Assembly: GCA_963753585.1 (NCBI GenBank)
Contig: CAVWCU010000001.1
Location: forward strand, 1,550,001 to 1,614,000
Reading direction: 5' to 3'
DNA: 64,000 nucleotides
From: VRUE01 sp963753585
GTDB lineage: Bacteria > Actinomycetota > Thermoleophilia > Solirubrobacterales > 70-9
Shown here piece by piece: positions 15,394 to 24,648 of this stretch. Made by a program: the position numbers and the translations under genes. The notes beneath the pieces were generated by a model. It made no database searches. It saw nothing but the letters and a program-made list of their open reading frames with translations, and was not told the DNA's origin. Within the stretch, counting starts at the first letter, position 1. The number at the start of each line of letters is the position of its first letter.

Positions 15394-16131
15394 TCAGGAG
15401 AGACTGGAGAGCGCCGTCGCGACCGCGAAGCCAAGGGTCGTAACGAGGCCGGCGACGCGTCCCGACTCCCTCGTCGCGTCGGGGATCATCGAGTCGATCA
15501 GCATGACCAGCAGGGCGCCGGCGGCGAAGCCGTCGATGGCCGCGCGAAGATCGCCCGAGACGACGTCCGCGATCGCGAAGCCGGCGACGCTGGACAGCGC
15601 GCAAATCGCGGCAACAGCCACCCAGAGGCGCACGATCTTGCGCTCGTCGGTGCCGCTCTTGCGCATCTCGCTCGCCGAGCCGATCGCCTCGGGCAGGTTG
15701 GAGACAAAGATCGCGACGAGCAGGCCGATCCCGATGCCCTCCCCGCCCGCCAAGCCGATTCCGAGGACCAGCTGCTCGGGGATCCCGTCGAGAAAGGCAC
15801 CCAAGGCGAGTGCGGTCCCCGGGTCGGAGCCGCCGGCGCGGCCGGCCCGTCCCCGACCCGCCGACGCGCGGTTGGCGATGAGGCCGTCGAGGAAGAAGTA
15901 GGTCAGGGCACCGAGCCCCAGGCCGATCGCCATGGCGCCCAGACCGCCGACGCGCAGGCCCTCCGCTGCCAGCTCGAAGCTGACTGCGCTGATCAGGGCC
16001 CCGGCACCGAAGGCGAGGACCAGTCCGATCTGCCTAGGTGGCCAGCCGCGGGCGAGGGCGAGCAGAGCCCCGAGGACCAGCGAGGAGGCGGCCAGCGCGC
16101 CCCAGCCAAGCGCCGCGATCATGGTCGGCAT
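15394..16131 (-). CDS. ZIP-family metal transporter
   Basis: 245 aa, seven to eight hydrophobic segments. The paired family motifs are present in altered form: GAFLDGIPEQLVLG and VSNLPEAIGSASEM stand where ZIPs usually show HNxPEG and HE(I/L)P, so the metal ligands would be Asp/Asn/Glu rather than His. Moves divalent cations or acts on an unusual substrate. Convergent with the E1-like gene, 14 bases away. Confidence 0.8.
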   Translation of the reverse strand: MPTMIAALGWGALAASSLVLGALLALARGWPPRQIGLVLAFGAGALISAVSFELAAEGLRVGGLGAMAIGLGLGALTYFFLDGLIANRASAGRGRAGRAGGSDPGTALALGAFLDGIPEQLVLGIGLAGGEGIGIGLLVAIFVSNLPEAIGSASEMRKSGTDERKIVRLWVAVAAICALSSVAGFAIADVVSGDLRAAIDGFAAGALLVMLIDSMIPDATRESGRVAGLVTTLGFAVATALSSLS

Positions 16132-16210
16132 CTCGCCGGGAGGCGCAGCATCGAGGGAGGTCTATCAGCGGGGCGGCAGGAAACGCGGGGCGGCGACCGA
16201 ACGTGCGGGG

Positions 16211-16933
16211 ATGGAGACGGCATCGCGCCGGGCGCGGACGCGTGAGCGGTGGCGGCAACGGGCGGAACGGGCCAGCGATGCCTTCGGGCTGGTCCTCCTG
16301 CTGGTGCTGGTCACCTATGTGCTGTCCTCGCTGATCGAAAATCGTGGCTGGACGTCGGTTGTCCTGATCGTGGCGACGAGCGCGACCTCCGTGGTCGCCC
16401 TGACCAGCTCGCATGCGCAGGTGAAGGTCGTGCGGGTGGCGATCGGGCTCTCGCTGCTGACCATCGTCCTAGCCGCGATCGGGGCCGCCACCGACAACCA
16501 CGACTGGCTCAACGTCGCCTCCGTGATCCAGATCTCGCTGCTGACCGTGGCAATGGGGGCCGTCCTGCGCCGGGTCGTCACCGCCCCGGAAGTCGGTTCG
16601 CGCACGATCCTCGGCGCGCTCAGCGTCTACGCCGTGCTGGGGATCCTCTTCACCTACCTCTTCGGGGCGATCGAGCGGGTCCAGGGCGGCGCCTTCTTCG
16701 AAGGCGTGCCCGACCCGTCGGGCTCGGACTTCCTCTTCTTCAGCTACACGACGCTGACCACGACCGGCTACGGCAACCTCGTCCCGGGTGGGCAGCCCGG
16801 ACGGCTGATCGCCGGCTTCGAGATGATGGCCGGGCAGATCTTCCTCGTCACCCTGGTCGCCGGCCTGGTCAGCCTCTGGCGCCCCGGCGAGGCGATCCGG
16901 CGCCGCCGCGAGCAGCACGGCGGCGAAGGCTGA
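16211..16933 (+). CDS. potassium-channel-like ion channel
   Basis: 240 aa from ATG 16211 (GCGGGG just upstream). Six hydrophobic segments with a pore loop before the last one: YTTLTTTGYGNLVPG contains the TTxGYG selectivity filter of K+ channels. Residues 1-30 are strongly basic and cytoplasmic. No C-terminal RCK domain; the protein ends shortly after the last helix. Its stop is 2 bases from the end of the convergent ArsR gene. Confidence 0.85.
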   Translation: METASRRARTRERWRQRAERASDAFGLVLLLVLVTYVLSSLIENRGWTSVVLIVATSATSVVALTSSHAQVKVVRVAIGLSLLTIVLAAIGAATDNHDWLNVASVIQISLLTVAMGAVLRRVVTAPEVGSRTILGALSVYAVLGILFTYLFGAIERVQGGAFFEGVPDPSGSDFLFFSYTTLTTTGYGNLVPGGQPGRLIAGFEMMAGQIFLVTLVAGLVSLWRPGEAIRRRREQHGGEG

Positions 16934-16934
16934 T

Positions 16935-17273
16935 TCAGCCCGAGAGCACCGAGCCCAGCCCGGCGATCTGGGACTCCATCGCCTCGCAGAGCCGGTCGCA
17001 GAGCTCGAGCACGGCGGGGTCGCCGATCCGGTAGAGCGAGCTGGTCCCCCGCTTGCGACGGGTGACGAAGCCCTCCGCCCTCAAAGCAGCGAGGTGCTTG
17101 GAGACGTTCTGCTGGGAGGTGCCGAGCGCCTCGGTCAGCTCGCCGACCGAGAGCTCCTCGTGGCGGCGCAGCTGGTCGAGCACGCGCAGCCGGGTCGGAT
17201 CGGCGAGAGCGCGGAAGCGGGCCGCGATCAGCTCTGCGGCGTCGGGCTGGAGGGGGCTCTGCATCGTCGCCAT
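16935..17273 (-). CDS. ArsR-family repressor
   Basis: 112 aa, single winged helix: FRALADPTRLRVLDQL, recognition helix TSQQNVSKHLAALRAEGFV and wing RKRGTSSLYRI. No cysteine metal site of the CxC kind is seen, so the inducer may not be a metal. It is divergent from the MMPL pump at 17342, and the palindromes at 17293-17320 between them are the likely operator for both. Confidence 0.85.
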   Translation of the reverse strand: MATMQSPLQPDAAELIAARFRALADPTRLRVLDQLRRHEELSVGELTEALGTSQQNVSKHLAALRAEGFVTRRKRGTSSLYRIGDPAVLELCDRLCEAMESQIAGLGSVLSG

Positions 17274-17292
17274 CGTGGTGATATCTTACTAC

Positions 17293-17320
17293 TTACAACT
17301 GTAAAGTTGTTAACTTGTAA
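17293..17320. promoter_or_regulatory. operator between arsR-type gene and MMPL pump
   Basis: TTACAA and TTGTAA bracket the site at 17293 and 17315; inside is ACAACT-GTAA-AGTTGT (17295-17310), a perfect 6-bp inverted repeat. AT-rich in a GC-rich setting and placed 20 bases before the pump's ATG and 20 after the repressor start. Confidence 0.7.
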
Positions 17321-17341
17321 ATCGATAAAGGGAGCCTGCCG

Positions 17342-19453
17342 ATGAGCAATCTAGGACCGATCGGGCGCTTGGGTCATTTCGCCGCAACCCACCGGCGGTG
17401 GGTCTTCGTCAGCTGGGCGGTCGTGGCGGTCGGCCTCGGCGTGCTGGCGCCGCGGGTCGAGACGGCGCTCTCCGGTGCCGGCTGGCAGGCAAATGGCTCG
17501 GAGTCGGTCCAAGTGCGCGAGCGGGTCGACCGCGCGTTCGCGGGCGGCGGCGCCTATGGCCTTCAGGTCGCGGTCCACTCTGACCGCCTGACGGCGAGCT
17601 CGCCCCCGTTCCGCACCACCCTGCGCCGGGCCGAACGCATCCTCGCCGCCGACCCTGCGGTCAGGACGGTGACGTCGCCGCGCCCCGGCCTCTCGATCTC
17701 CGCAGACGGCCACACCGCGGTGATCCGCGCCGGTGTGGCGGAGGACGCGAACGGCATGGTGGCCGCCGCCGGCGAGCTCAAGGGTGAGCTGGCAGCAGCC
17801 GCGGCGCCCGGCGTCGAAGCCAACTTGACCGGCGCCGCCGGCATGTGGTCGGACTTCAACGAGGCCAACCGCGACGCGATGCTGCGCTCCGAGCTGCTCT
17901 CCTGGCCGGTGACGCTGGCGATCCTCGTTCTCGCCTTCGGCTCGCTCCTCGCCGCCGGGCTACCGCTGATGCTGACGATCATCGGCTTGATCGCTTCGGC
18001 CGGCGTTCTCTATCTCGGCACTCTGATCTCGCCGATCTCGATCTGGTCGATGAACTTCGCCCTGATGTTCGCCTTGGCGCTCGGCGTCGACTACGCGCTC
18101 TTCGTGGTCATGCGCTTCCGCGACGCGATCTTCGGCGAGGAGCGCCCTGCGGTGGACGCGGTCGGAGAGACGATGGACACCGCCGGCAAGGCCGTCCTCT
18201 TCTCCGCCATCACCGTCCTGGTCTCGCTCTCGGCGGTGATGCTCGTGCCCAGCCCCGCCTTCCGCTCGGCCGCGCTGGGAATCATGATCTCGGTGCTGTT
18301 CGTGCTGGCGGCGACGCTGACGCTGCTGCCGGCGGTCCTGGCCAAGCTCGGACCGCGGGTCGACAGACTCGCCCTGCCCTGGGCGCACAGCGGCGAGCAT
18401 CGATCGCAACGATTCGCCCGCTGGGGGGAACTGCTCTGGCGGCGTCCGGTCGCCTTCGGCGGCCTCGCCCTGATCGCGCTGGTGCTGTTGGCGCTTCCGA
18501 TTCTCGGCCTGCGGACGGGAATGCCATCGATCAAGGTCGTACCGTCCGGGGACCACTCGAGGGTTGGCTACCAGCAGATGACCGAGGCCTTCGGCCCAGG
18601 GGCACCGGGAATGCTGCAGGTCCTCTTCCCCCCGGACGAGTCCCGTCAGGCGCTGGCAACGCTGCGCTCGGACACCGGCGTCGCGACCGCGCTACCGCCC
18701 CGCTCGGGTGGGGACGGCATTCGGCTGATCGAGGCGATCCCCGCAGACGGGCCGTCGACGACGGCGTTCGGCTCGACCGTCGACCGGCTGCGCTCCGACC
18801 TGCCACCGGACGCTCTCCTCGGCGGTCCCGCGGTCGAAAACCACGACCTCGAAACGGCGCTGAGCGCGAAGACGCCGCTGGCGATCGGCGTCGTGCTCGG
18901 GCTCGGCTTCCTGCTGCTGCTCGTCGCCTTCCAGGCGCCCCTGGTGGCGGCGATCGGCGTGTTGGCCAACCTGCTCTCGACCGGCGCCGCCTTCGGCGTC
19001 GCCACGCTGATCTTCCAGGACGGCCATCTCTCCGGCCTGCTCGGGTTCGAGTCGCAGGGCTTCCTCAACGCCTGGGGGCCGATCTTCTTCTTCGCGATGA
19101 TCTTCGCGATCGCGATGGACTACACCGTCTTCCTGCTCTCCTCGGCGCGTGAGCACTGGGAGGAGTCCGGCGACGCCCGCGAAGCGATGGTCGGCGGTCT
19201 GGCCCACTCCGGCCGCACGATCCTCGCCGCCGGCGCAGTGATGGTCGCGGTCTTCTTCACCTTCGCCCTCTCTGGCCCCCTGCCCCCGAAGGAGATGGGC
19301 GTGATCCTCGGCGTCGCGGTCTTCCTCGACGCCTTCCTGGTGCGGCTCCTGCTGCTGCCGGTCTTCCTACGACTAGCCGGTCCCGCAGCTTGGTACATGC
19401 CGAAACCGCTCGGCCGCCTCCTACCGGAAGTTCGATTCAGCCACGAGGGCTGA
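17342..19453 (+). CDS. MMPL-family (RND) membrane transporter
   Basis: 703 aa, about 12 membrane segments in two halves, each with a large extracytoplasmic loop after the first helix. The proton-relay signatures are present: LALGVDYALFVVMRFRD in the first half and FAIAMDYTVFLLSSARE in the second. Such pumps export lipids, siderophores or drugs across actinobacterial envelopes. Expression is probably controlled by the divergent ArsR repressor. AAAGGGAG precedes the ATG. Confidence 0.9.
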   Translation: MSNLGPIGRLGHFAATHRRWVFVSWAVVAVGLGVLAPRVETALSGAGWQANGSESVQVRERVDRAFAGGGAYGLQVAVHSDRLTASSPPFRTTLRRAERILAADPAVRTVTSPRPGLSISADGHTAVIRAGVAEDANGMVAAAGELKGELAAAAAPGVEANLTGAAGMWSDFNEANRDAMLRSELLSWPVTLAILVLAFGSLLAAGLPLMLTIIGLIASAGVLYLGTLISPISIWSMNFALMFALALGVDYALFVVMRFRDAIFGEERPAVDAVGETMDTAGKAVLFSAITVLVSLSAVMLVPSPAFRSAALGIMISVLFVLAATLTLLPAVLAKLGPRVDRLALPWAHSGEHRSQRFARWGELLWRRPVAFGGLALIALVLLALPILGLRTGMPSIKVVPSGDHSRVGYQQMTEAFGPGAPGMLQVLFPPDESRQALATLRSDTGVATALPPRSGGDGIRLIEAIPADGPSTTAFGSTVDRLRSDLPPDALLGGPAVENHDLETALSAKTPLAIGVVLGLGFLLLLVAFQAPLVAAIGVLANLLSTGAAFGVATLIFQDGHLSGLLGFESQGFLNAWGPIFFFAMIFAIAMDYTVFLLSSAREHWEESGDAREAMVGGLAHSGRTILAAGAVMVAVFFTFALSGPLPPKEMGVILGVAVFLDAFLVRLLLLPVFLRLAGPAAWYMPKPLGRLLPEVRFSHEG

Positions 19454-19472
19454 GCCCCTACCGGGATAGGCA

Positions 19473-19940
19473 CTACTCCGAGAGCTCGACGCGCTCGATC
19501 GTCTGCGGCTCCACCGGGCTGTCGGCGCCGTCGGTCTCGGTCGACTCGATCGCGTCGACGGCGTCCATGCCCTCGACGACCCGGCCGAAGACCGTGTGCT
19601 TGCCGTCGAGCCAGGAAGCCGACTCGGTGGTGACGATGAAGAACTGGGAGCCGTTGGTGTTGGGGCCGGCGTTGGCCATCGCCAGCGCGCCCCGGACGAT
19701 CTTGTGGTCGTTGAACTCGTCCTCGAAGGTGTAGCCCGGGCCGCCGCGACCGGTGCCCTCAGGGCAGCCGCCCTGGATCATGAAGTCGGGGATCACCCGG
19801 TGGAAGACCAGTTCGTCGTAGAAGCCGTCGGTGGAAAGCTTGCGGAAGTTCTCGACGGTCTTGGGAGCGTCGTCGTCGTGCAGCTCGAGCACGATCGCCC
19901 CGGCGCTTGTGTGGAGGGTTGCCTGCGACACAGGGACCAC
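19473..19940 (-). CDS. peptidyl-prolyl cis-trans isomerase, cyclophilin type
   Basis: 155 aa, cytoplasmic (no signal peptide). The full cyclophilin core is present: FHRVIPDFMIQGG with the catalytic Arg, GALAMANAGPNTNGSQFFI, and KHTVFGRVVEGMD. It accelerates proline isomerisation during folding. GTG start at 19940; a perfect 18-bp hairpin begins 4 bases upstream, so there is no room for an ordinary leader. Confidence 0.92.
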   Translation of the reverse strand: MVPVSQATLHTSAGAIVLELHDDDAPKTVENFRKLSTDGFYDELVFHRVIPDFMIQGGCPEGTGRGGPGYTFEDEFNDHKIVRGALAMANAGPNTNGSQFFIVTTESASWLDGKHTVFGRVVEGMDAVDAIESTETDGADSPVEPQTIERVELSE

Positions 19941-19944
19941 TCTA

Positions 19945-19992
19945 TCGAGTGATGGATTGACCCCCGCATAGGGTGGTCAATCCATCACTCGA
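19945..19992 (-). terminator. perfect 18-bp inverted repeat between two minus-strand genes
   Basis: TCGAGTGATGGATTGACC, 12-base loop, then its exact complement. It begins 5 bases after the stop of the secreted protein gene (19998) and ends 4 bases before the cyclophilin start. Probably the terminator of the upstream gene; no T run. TTGACC inside one arm could also serve as a -35 box. Confidence 0.55.
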
Positions 19993-19997
19993 CCCGC

Positions 19998-22258
19998 TCA
20001 GCCGGTAACGCGCACGGTCACCGGGCGGGAGGCACCTGGGGCATACGGCCAGCGCTCCTCGGGGAGCGCGATGGCGCGGAGGCGGATGCTGGCCGTGCCG
20101 GTGACGTAGCGGAAGCGGTAGCGGGCATGGAAGCGACCGCTGTGGTCCGTGCGGGTGACGAGGACCGGGCGCCAGCTCCCCACGGCGTCCTCGAAGTACT
20201 GGATCGCGACCAGCTTCCCGCGCCGGGGCAGCGGCGCGCCGAGCGTGCGCACGCGACCGCCGAGGCGAACCGTCTCGCCGGTACGCAGGGAGCCGGGGGT
20301 GGCGTGGAAGTCGACGCCGCTGCTGACCCGGAGCGTCAGCGGCCGGCGGCTCGCCTCGCCCAGCCGCTCCTCACCCCGAAAGGAGACCGCGATCCGCCGC
20401 GAGGTCCCCGGCGGGAGCTCGAGGCGAAAGCCACCGTGCGACCCGGTCGCCACGAGCTCGACCCGCGCCTTCCGCAGGGCGCCCCGGGAAGGCCGCGAGA
20501 CGACCCGCACGGTGCGGCCGGCAAGGCCGGCCCCGTCGGCGTTGAGAAGGCGGCCCCTAAGCACGGCGCCAGCGCGAAACGGAATCGTGAGCTCGGTGCC
20601 GGTGCGCCCATGCCAGGCGAGCCGGGCGAAGATCCGCGCCTTGCCGCGCGCCGGCTCCGCTCGCCTGACCGAGGCGACGCTGCCCGTCGCGACCTTGCGC
20701 ACGGTCATCTCGACCCCGTCGGCGCGGCGAGTGGTCGAGGCAGCGTTGCCAGCCCCGTCGACAGCGTCGGCACGGAACACGTAGGTCCCGGGACCGAGGT
20801 CGCCGGGCAGGGCCGCAACCAGCTGTGCCGTGGTCACTGGGCTCCCACGCTGGAATTTCGCCGGCAGCTCGACCCACTGTCTGCCGTCGAGGCGGCGGTA
20901 GTGGATCTCCCCGCCGGCCGGGGCGGAATGGTCGTCGGCGATCTGGGCGCGGACCTGCTGGGGCGACCCTCTCCGGCCTGCGCCGGCTCGAAGGCGACGG
21001 CCGGCGGCACGTCGTCGAAGCGCAGCGGCACCGAGACCGCCGAGGAGGCCGCGTCGTTGCCCGCCTCGTCGCGCAGCCAGGCGCTGAGCGAGTAGATGCC
21101 GGCGTGCGGCACGAAGCGGTCCGGCAGCGCCGTCAGGCCGCGGCCCGCGGTGAACTTCACACCGCTGTCGTAGCCCGAGGGGCCTTCGATCTTCCAGAAA
21201 GCGCCGCCGATCGGACTCGCGGGCCCCTGGTCGGGGTTGGCCCAGGAGACATCGAAGTCGTTCGTGCGCCGCCACTCCTCGCCGCCGGCGATCGAGAGAG
21301 CGCGGGGGTGCGCCGGCGGGTTGTTGTCGACGAGGAAGGTCTGGTCCGGGGCACAACCGCCGTTGCCCGCGAAGTCCGTGACGCAGTGGCGGATGGCGTG
21401 CGGGCCGTCGCTGAAGCGGGTGGTGTCGATCGCCGCGCCGCCGGACACGCTGAGGCCGCAGGGACGCATCTGGGTCGCCCTCCACTCGCCCCCGATCGAG
21501 GCCTTCGCGCAGCCGTACTCGGTGAGGTTGACGCGGGCGCCGTCGACCGCGGTCTCGCTGAAGCGCACGCCGCCGCCGACGTCGCTGCCCCAGAAGCCGA
21601 CGCCCTGAACCCCTCGGCGCCAGCCGCCGGAGAGGATGTCGCCGCCGATCCCCGCGGCGGGGGCCAGGTCGTCCTGGATCGTGATCGTCAGCGCGCGGAT
21701 CGCCGACCAGGAGCCCGCGTCGAGGCTGCACCATTTGCTCTCCGCCCGGGCGCAGAGGAGGCGGTCCTCGAGCGCCGGCTGGGCGGGGTTGAAGCCAGCG
21801 ACGAACTCGCGCGGGGTGGTGTCCGTCGTCGCTGCCGAGGCGAAGGCGTCGAAGCCTCCGTTCCAGGTGCCGACCCCGATCCGCTGCTCCATCCCGTCGT
21901 GCAGGGCGTGCCACCAGGTGCCGCGGACCTGCGAGATGCCGGTCCCCGGCGGCGCCTCCCAGCGCCAGCGCGCGAAGCGGGTGCCCGAGACGGTCGCCTG
22001 CCCGTCGCGAGTGAAGCTCTTCAGGTGGACGCCGGAGAAGGGGTCCTGACCGGCCGGTGGGACGCACCAGGCGTCGGGGCGGAACTTTGCCCCGCCCGTG
22101 GTGTCGGCCCAGGACGCGTCGGCGCCGACGTACCAGCCGCACTGGGCAACCGCGTACTTTCCCGCCGTCGCCTCACGGGCGCCGAGCAGCAAAAGCGCCA
22201 GGGCAAGCGCGATTCCCATCGCCACGATGCGGGCGAGTCCGCCCCGTGTACCGGACAT
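19998..22258 (-). pseudogene. secreted Ig-like repeat protein, read in two frames (single-base indel)
   Basis: The first frame (22258 to about 20970) has a signal peptide (VAMGIALALALLLLGAREAT), a lectin-like N-terminal region with paired Cys, then WRRTNDFDVSWANPDQGPAS and similar Ig-like or Big-type units to AVAFEPAQAGEG. The same protein continues in the next frame as GSPQQVRAQIADDHSAPAGG through several carboxypeptidase-regulatory-like beta units to the stop at 19998. Adding one G at the GGG run complementary to 20967-20969 gives one 753-aa protein. Likely an extracytoplasmic, wall-exposed protein; function unknown. Either a sequencing indel or a recent frameshift. Confidence 0.75.
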
Positions 22259-22370
22259 GAATCTCCTCCTTCGCTCGACAGCTCGTGGAGGGCTAAGGGC
22301 GGAGCGGCGAAAACTCTCCCCCCGGGCGGACGGACCGACCGGGCGCTGCCGCCGGTACGCCTTTGCGAGA

Positions 22371-23528
22371 ATGGCTCCGATGCCACTCCCGACGCAGGAT
22401 CAGATAACCGAGAAGCTGCGCGCCGTGATCGACCCCGAGCTGCGCCGCTCGATCGTCGAGCTGGGCATGGTGCGCTCGATCGACGTCAAGGAGACGGGTC
22501 GCGTCGAGGTGGTCGTCTCGCTGACCACGGCGGGCTGCCCGATCCGCTCTCACTTCGAACAGGCGGTGGCCAAGCAGGTCTCCGAGCTGGACGGGGTGAC
22601 CGAGGTCGCGGTCGGCTTCGACGTCCTCTCCGACGAGGAGAAATCGTCGCTGCAGCAGACGCTGGGCCGCGGCAAGCTGCCGGCCGGCGCGCTGGCGCAG
22701 GTGAAGAACGTGATCTGCGTCGCCTCCGGCAAGGGCGGCGTCGGCAAGTCGACGATGACGGCCAACCTGGCGGCGGCGCTGACCGCCGAAGGCCACGCGG
22801 CCGGCGCGCTGGACTGCGACGTCTACGGCTACTCGATCCCGCGCATGCTGGGCGTCAACCGCAAACCGGAGGTGAACGGCGAGCGCAAGATCCTGCCGCT
22901 CGAAACCGCGGGCGGGGTGAAGGTGATGTCGATCGGCTTCTTCGTCGAGGAGAACTCGGCCGTCGTCTGGCGCGGGCCGATGCTGCACAAGGCGATCCAG
23001 CAGTTCCTCGAGGACGTCGCCTGGGGCGAGCTGGAGTACCTGCTGCTCGACCTGCCGCCGGGAACCGGCGACGTCTCGATGACGCTCGCCCAGCTTCTCC
23101 CCCAGGCCAAGTTCGTGATCGTCACCACGCCGCAGCCGGCGGCGCAGACGGTGGCCAAGCGCGCCGCCGACATGGCGGCCAAGTTCGACCTCGAGCTGCT
23201 CGGCGCGATCGAGAACATGTCCGGCTTCACCACACCCGATGGCGAGCGCTTCACGATCTTCGGCGAGGGCGGGGGCCAGCAGCTGGCCGACGAGCTCGAC
23301 ATCCCCCTGCTCGGCAAGATCCCGCTGGCCGAGGACCTGCGCGAGCACGCCGACGCCGGCACGCCGCTGGTGACGTCCGAGCCCGACTCGCCGGCGGCCC
23401 AGGCGATCCGCCAGGCCGCCCGCGGCATCGTCGCCACGACGCCGCAGGAGCTGCCGGTGCTGCAGGCCGTCCCGGCCGCGGCCGAAGCGCCTCCGGTCAG
23501 CGGCACCCCGCTGCCGGTCGTGCAGTGA
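22371..23528 (+). CDS. mrp: Mrp/ApbC-type iron-sulfur cluster carrier ATPase
   Basis: 385 aa. Residues about 5-80 are a MIP18/DUF59 domain; from about 115 a ParA-like P-loop domain shows the deviant Walker A ASGKGGVGKST and later LLDLPPGTGDVSMTLAQLLP. These proteins bind and transfer Fe-S clusters to apo-enzymes. The C-terminal 30 residues are Pro/Ala-rich and lack the CxxC seen in some homologues. Start at ATG 22371; ATG 22380 is equally possible. Divergent from the secreted protein gene. Confidence 0.9.
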   Translation: MAPMPLPTQDQITEKLRAVIDPELRRSIVELGMVRSIDVKETGRVEVVVSLTTAGCPIRSHFEQAVAKQVSELDGVTEVAVGFDVLSDEEKSSLQQTLGRGKLPAGALAQVKNVICVASGKGGVGKSTMTANLAAALTAEGHAAGALDCDVYGYSIPRMLGVNRKPEVNGERKILPLETAGGVKVMSIGFFVEENSAVVWRGPMLHKAIQQFLEDVAWGELEYLLLDLPPGTGDVSMTLAQLLPQAKFVIVTTPQPAAQTVAKRAADMAAKFDLELLGAIENMSGFTTPDGERFTIFGEGGGQQLADELDIPLLGKIPLAEDLREHADAGTPLVTSEPDSPAAQAIRQAARGIVATTPQELPVLQAVPAAAEAPPVSGTPLPVVQ

Positions 23529-23580
23529 CGCCGTCGCAAGAGCCAGGCTTGGCCTCGCCGGCAGTCTTCTCCTAGCCCTC

Positions 23581-24246
23581 CTAGTTCGACTTGCGGACCG
23601 CCACGGCCGGGAAGGTGGTCGGAACCTCCTGGATGTTCATTCGCTTCACCCCCTCGAGGCGATCCCTGGACTGCGGCACCTCAAAGCACATCATCGCGGC
23701 GACGACGTCGACGACGGTCTCCTCACCGCGAGCCATCCGCTCGCTGCTGCGCGCCTCCGCCTCGAGGACTTCGTCCAGTGCCCTGTCCTGAATCGCCGCC
23801 ACCTCGTCGAATCCCTGCCGGTCGAGCCTCATCGGGGTCCTGCTCAGATGATTGTTGGGCCAGGCATCGAACATCCCGGCTGCGAACGAGGCCGCTGCAT
23901 CGGCAAGCACCAGCTGGACGATCCAGAGCGAGAAGCGCTGCCGGGCCGCCACGCTCAGCTTCTGCCACTCCCCGTTGCTGATCAGCGGGCGGACGATCGC
24001 CCGGTAGACGTGCTGGAAGGCGCTTCCCATCTCGCGTGTCTCGACCAGCTCGGCCATTCCCAGCCCGACCAGCTTCTTGACGTGGTAGCTGGCCGCCGAC
24101 GTCGAGAGGTCCAGGACGGGGCCGATCTCCTTGGCGCTCGCCGGCCGTTCGGCGAGAACCGTGAGCGCCTTGATCGTGTTGCCGCAGGAGACGAGCTCGG
24201 CCATCTGCTCGTCGAGCTGCTTCTCCTCGGTCCGTTCCGCCTTCAT
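23581..24246 (-). CDS. winged-helix transcriptional regulator, paralogue of 12550-13152
   Basis: 221 aa from ATG 24246 (GGAGGAGC upstream). ArsR-like winged helix at about 15-75 (IKALTVLAERPASAKEIGPV ... SYHVKKLVGLGMAELVETRE), then AIVRPLISNGEWQKLSVAAR and LWIVQLVLADAAASFAAGMF, matching the companion domain in the regulator at 12550. It stands divergently next to a methyltransferase, as that one does. Probably represses or activates the methyltransferase gene. Confidence 0.78.
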   Translation of the reverse strand: MKAERTEEKQLDEQMAELVSCGNTIKALTVLAERPASAKEIGPVLDLSTSAASYHVKKLVGLGMAELVETREMGSAFQHVYRAIVRPLISNGEWQKLSVAARQRFSLWIVQLVLADAAASFAAGMFDAWPNNHLSRTPMRLDRQGFDEVAAIQDRALDEVLEAEARSSERMARGEETVVDVVAAMMCFEVPQSRDRLEGVKRMNIQEVPTTFPAVAVRKSN

Positions 24247-24405
24247 GCCTGCTCCTCCTTTTGGGTACGGGCAGAGTCGACAGCATGTCGGCGTACCGGC
24301 CGTTTGTCACGCACGATCTGCAGAGCGGTAAGCCGCCACTTTCCCGCTATGCGGGATTCGCTTCGTTTAGGCGCGGCGGTTGCCTAGCGTCGCTGCCGAC
24401 GACGG

Positions 24406-24648
24406 ATGACAGAGGACAGGCGAGAGAGGGGACGGCAGGCCCGGAACTGGAGCGAGCCGGCCGGCGTCGCGCGTGCGCTCGTGCTCGCGGCTATCGTCGT
24501 CGGGGGGCTCGGCTCACACGGCGTCTCCGCGGACCTGGACGTGACACTGACCGCAAACGACTCACGCATCGGCGTCATCCGCACCTGCAGCCTCGACGAG
24601 GCGATTCGCGCCGCTCGTAGCGCGAGGAGACCAGGGGCGGAACGTTGA
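24406..24648 (+). CDS. possible small protein coupled to the methyltransferase
   Basis: 80 aa frame with one hydrophobic stretch (VARALVLAAIVVGGLGS) after a basic N-terminus, resembling a secreted or single-pass peptide. Its stop overlaps the methyltransferase TTG start (TTGA). No clear ribosome site and no known family, so it may be only the leader of the methyltransferase mRNA. If it is not a gene, 24247-24644 is a 398-base intergenic region in which I see no other feature. Confidence 0.3.
   Translation: MTEDRRERGRQARNWSEPAGVARALVLAAIVVGGLGSHGVSADLDVTLTANDSRIGVIRTCSLDEAIRAARSARRPGAER

Noticed and set aside
20960..20975. Programmed ribosomal frameshift
   Set aside because: No slippery heptamer or downstream structure evident, and three unrelated genes show the same kind of indel in short G/C runs.
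20825..23575. 916-codon plus-strand frame
   Set aside because: Covers the secreted protein in antisense and Mrp out of frame; no protein character.
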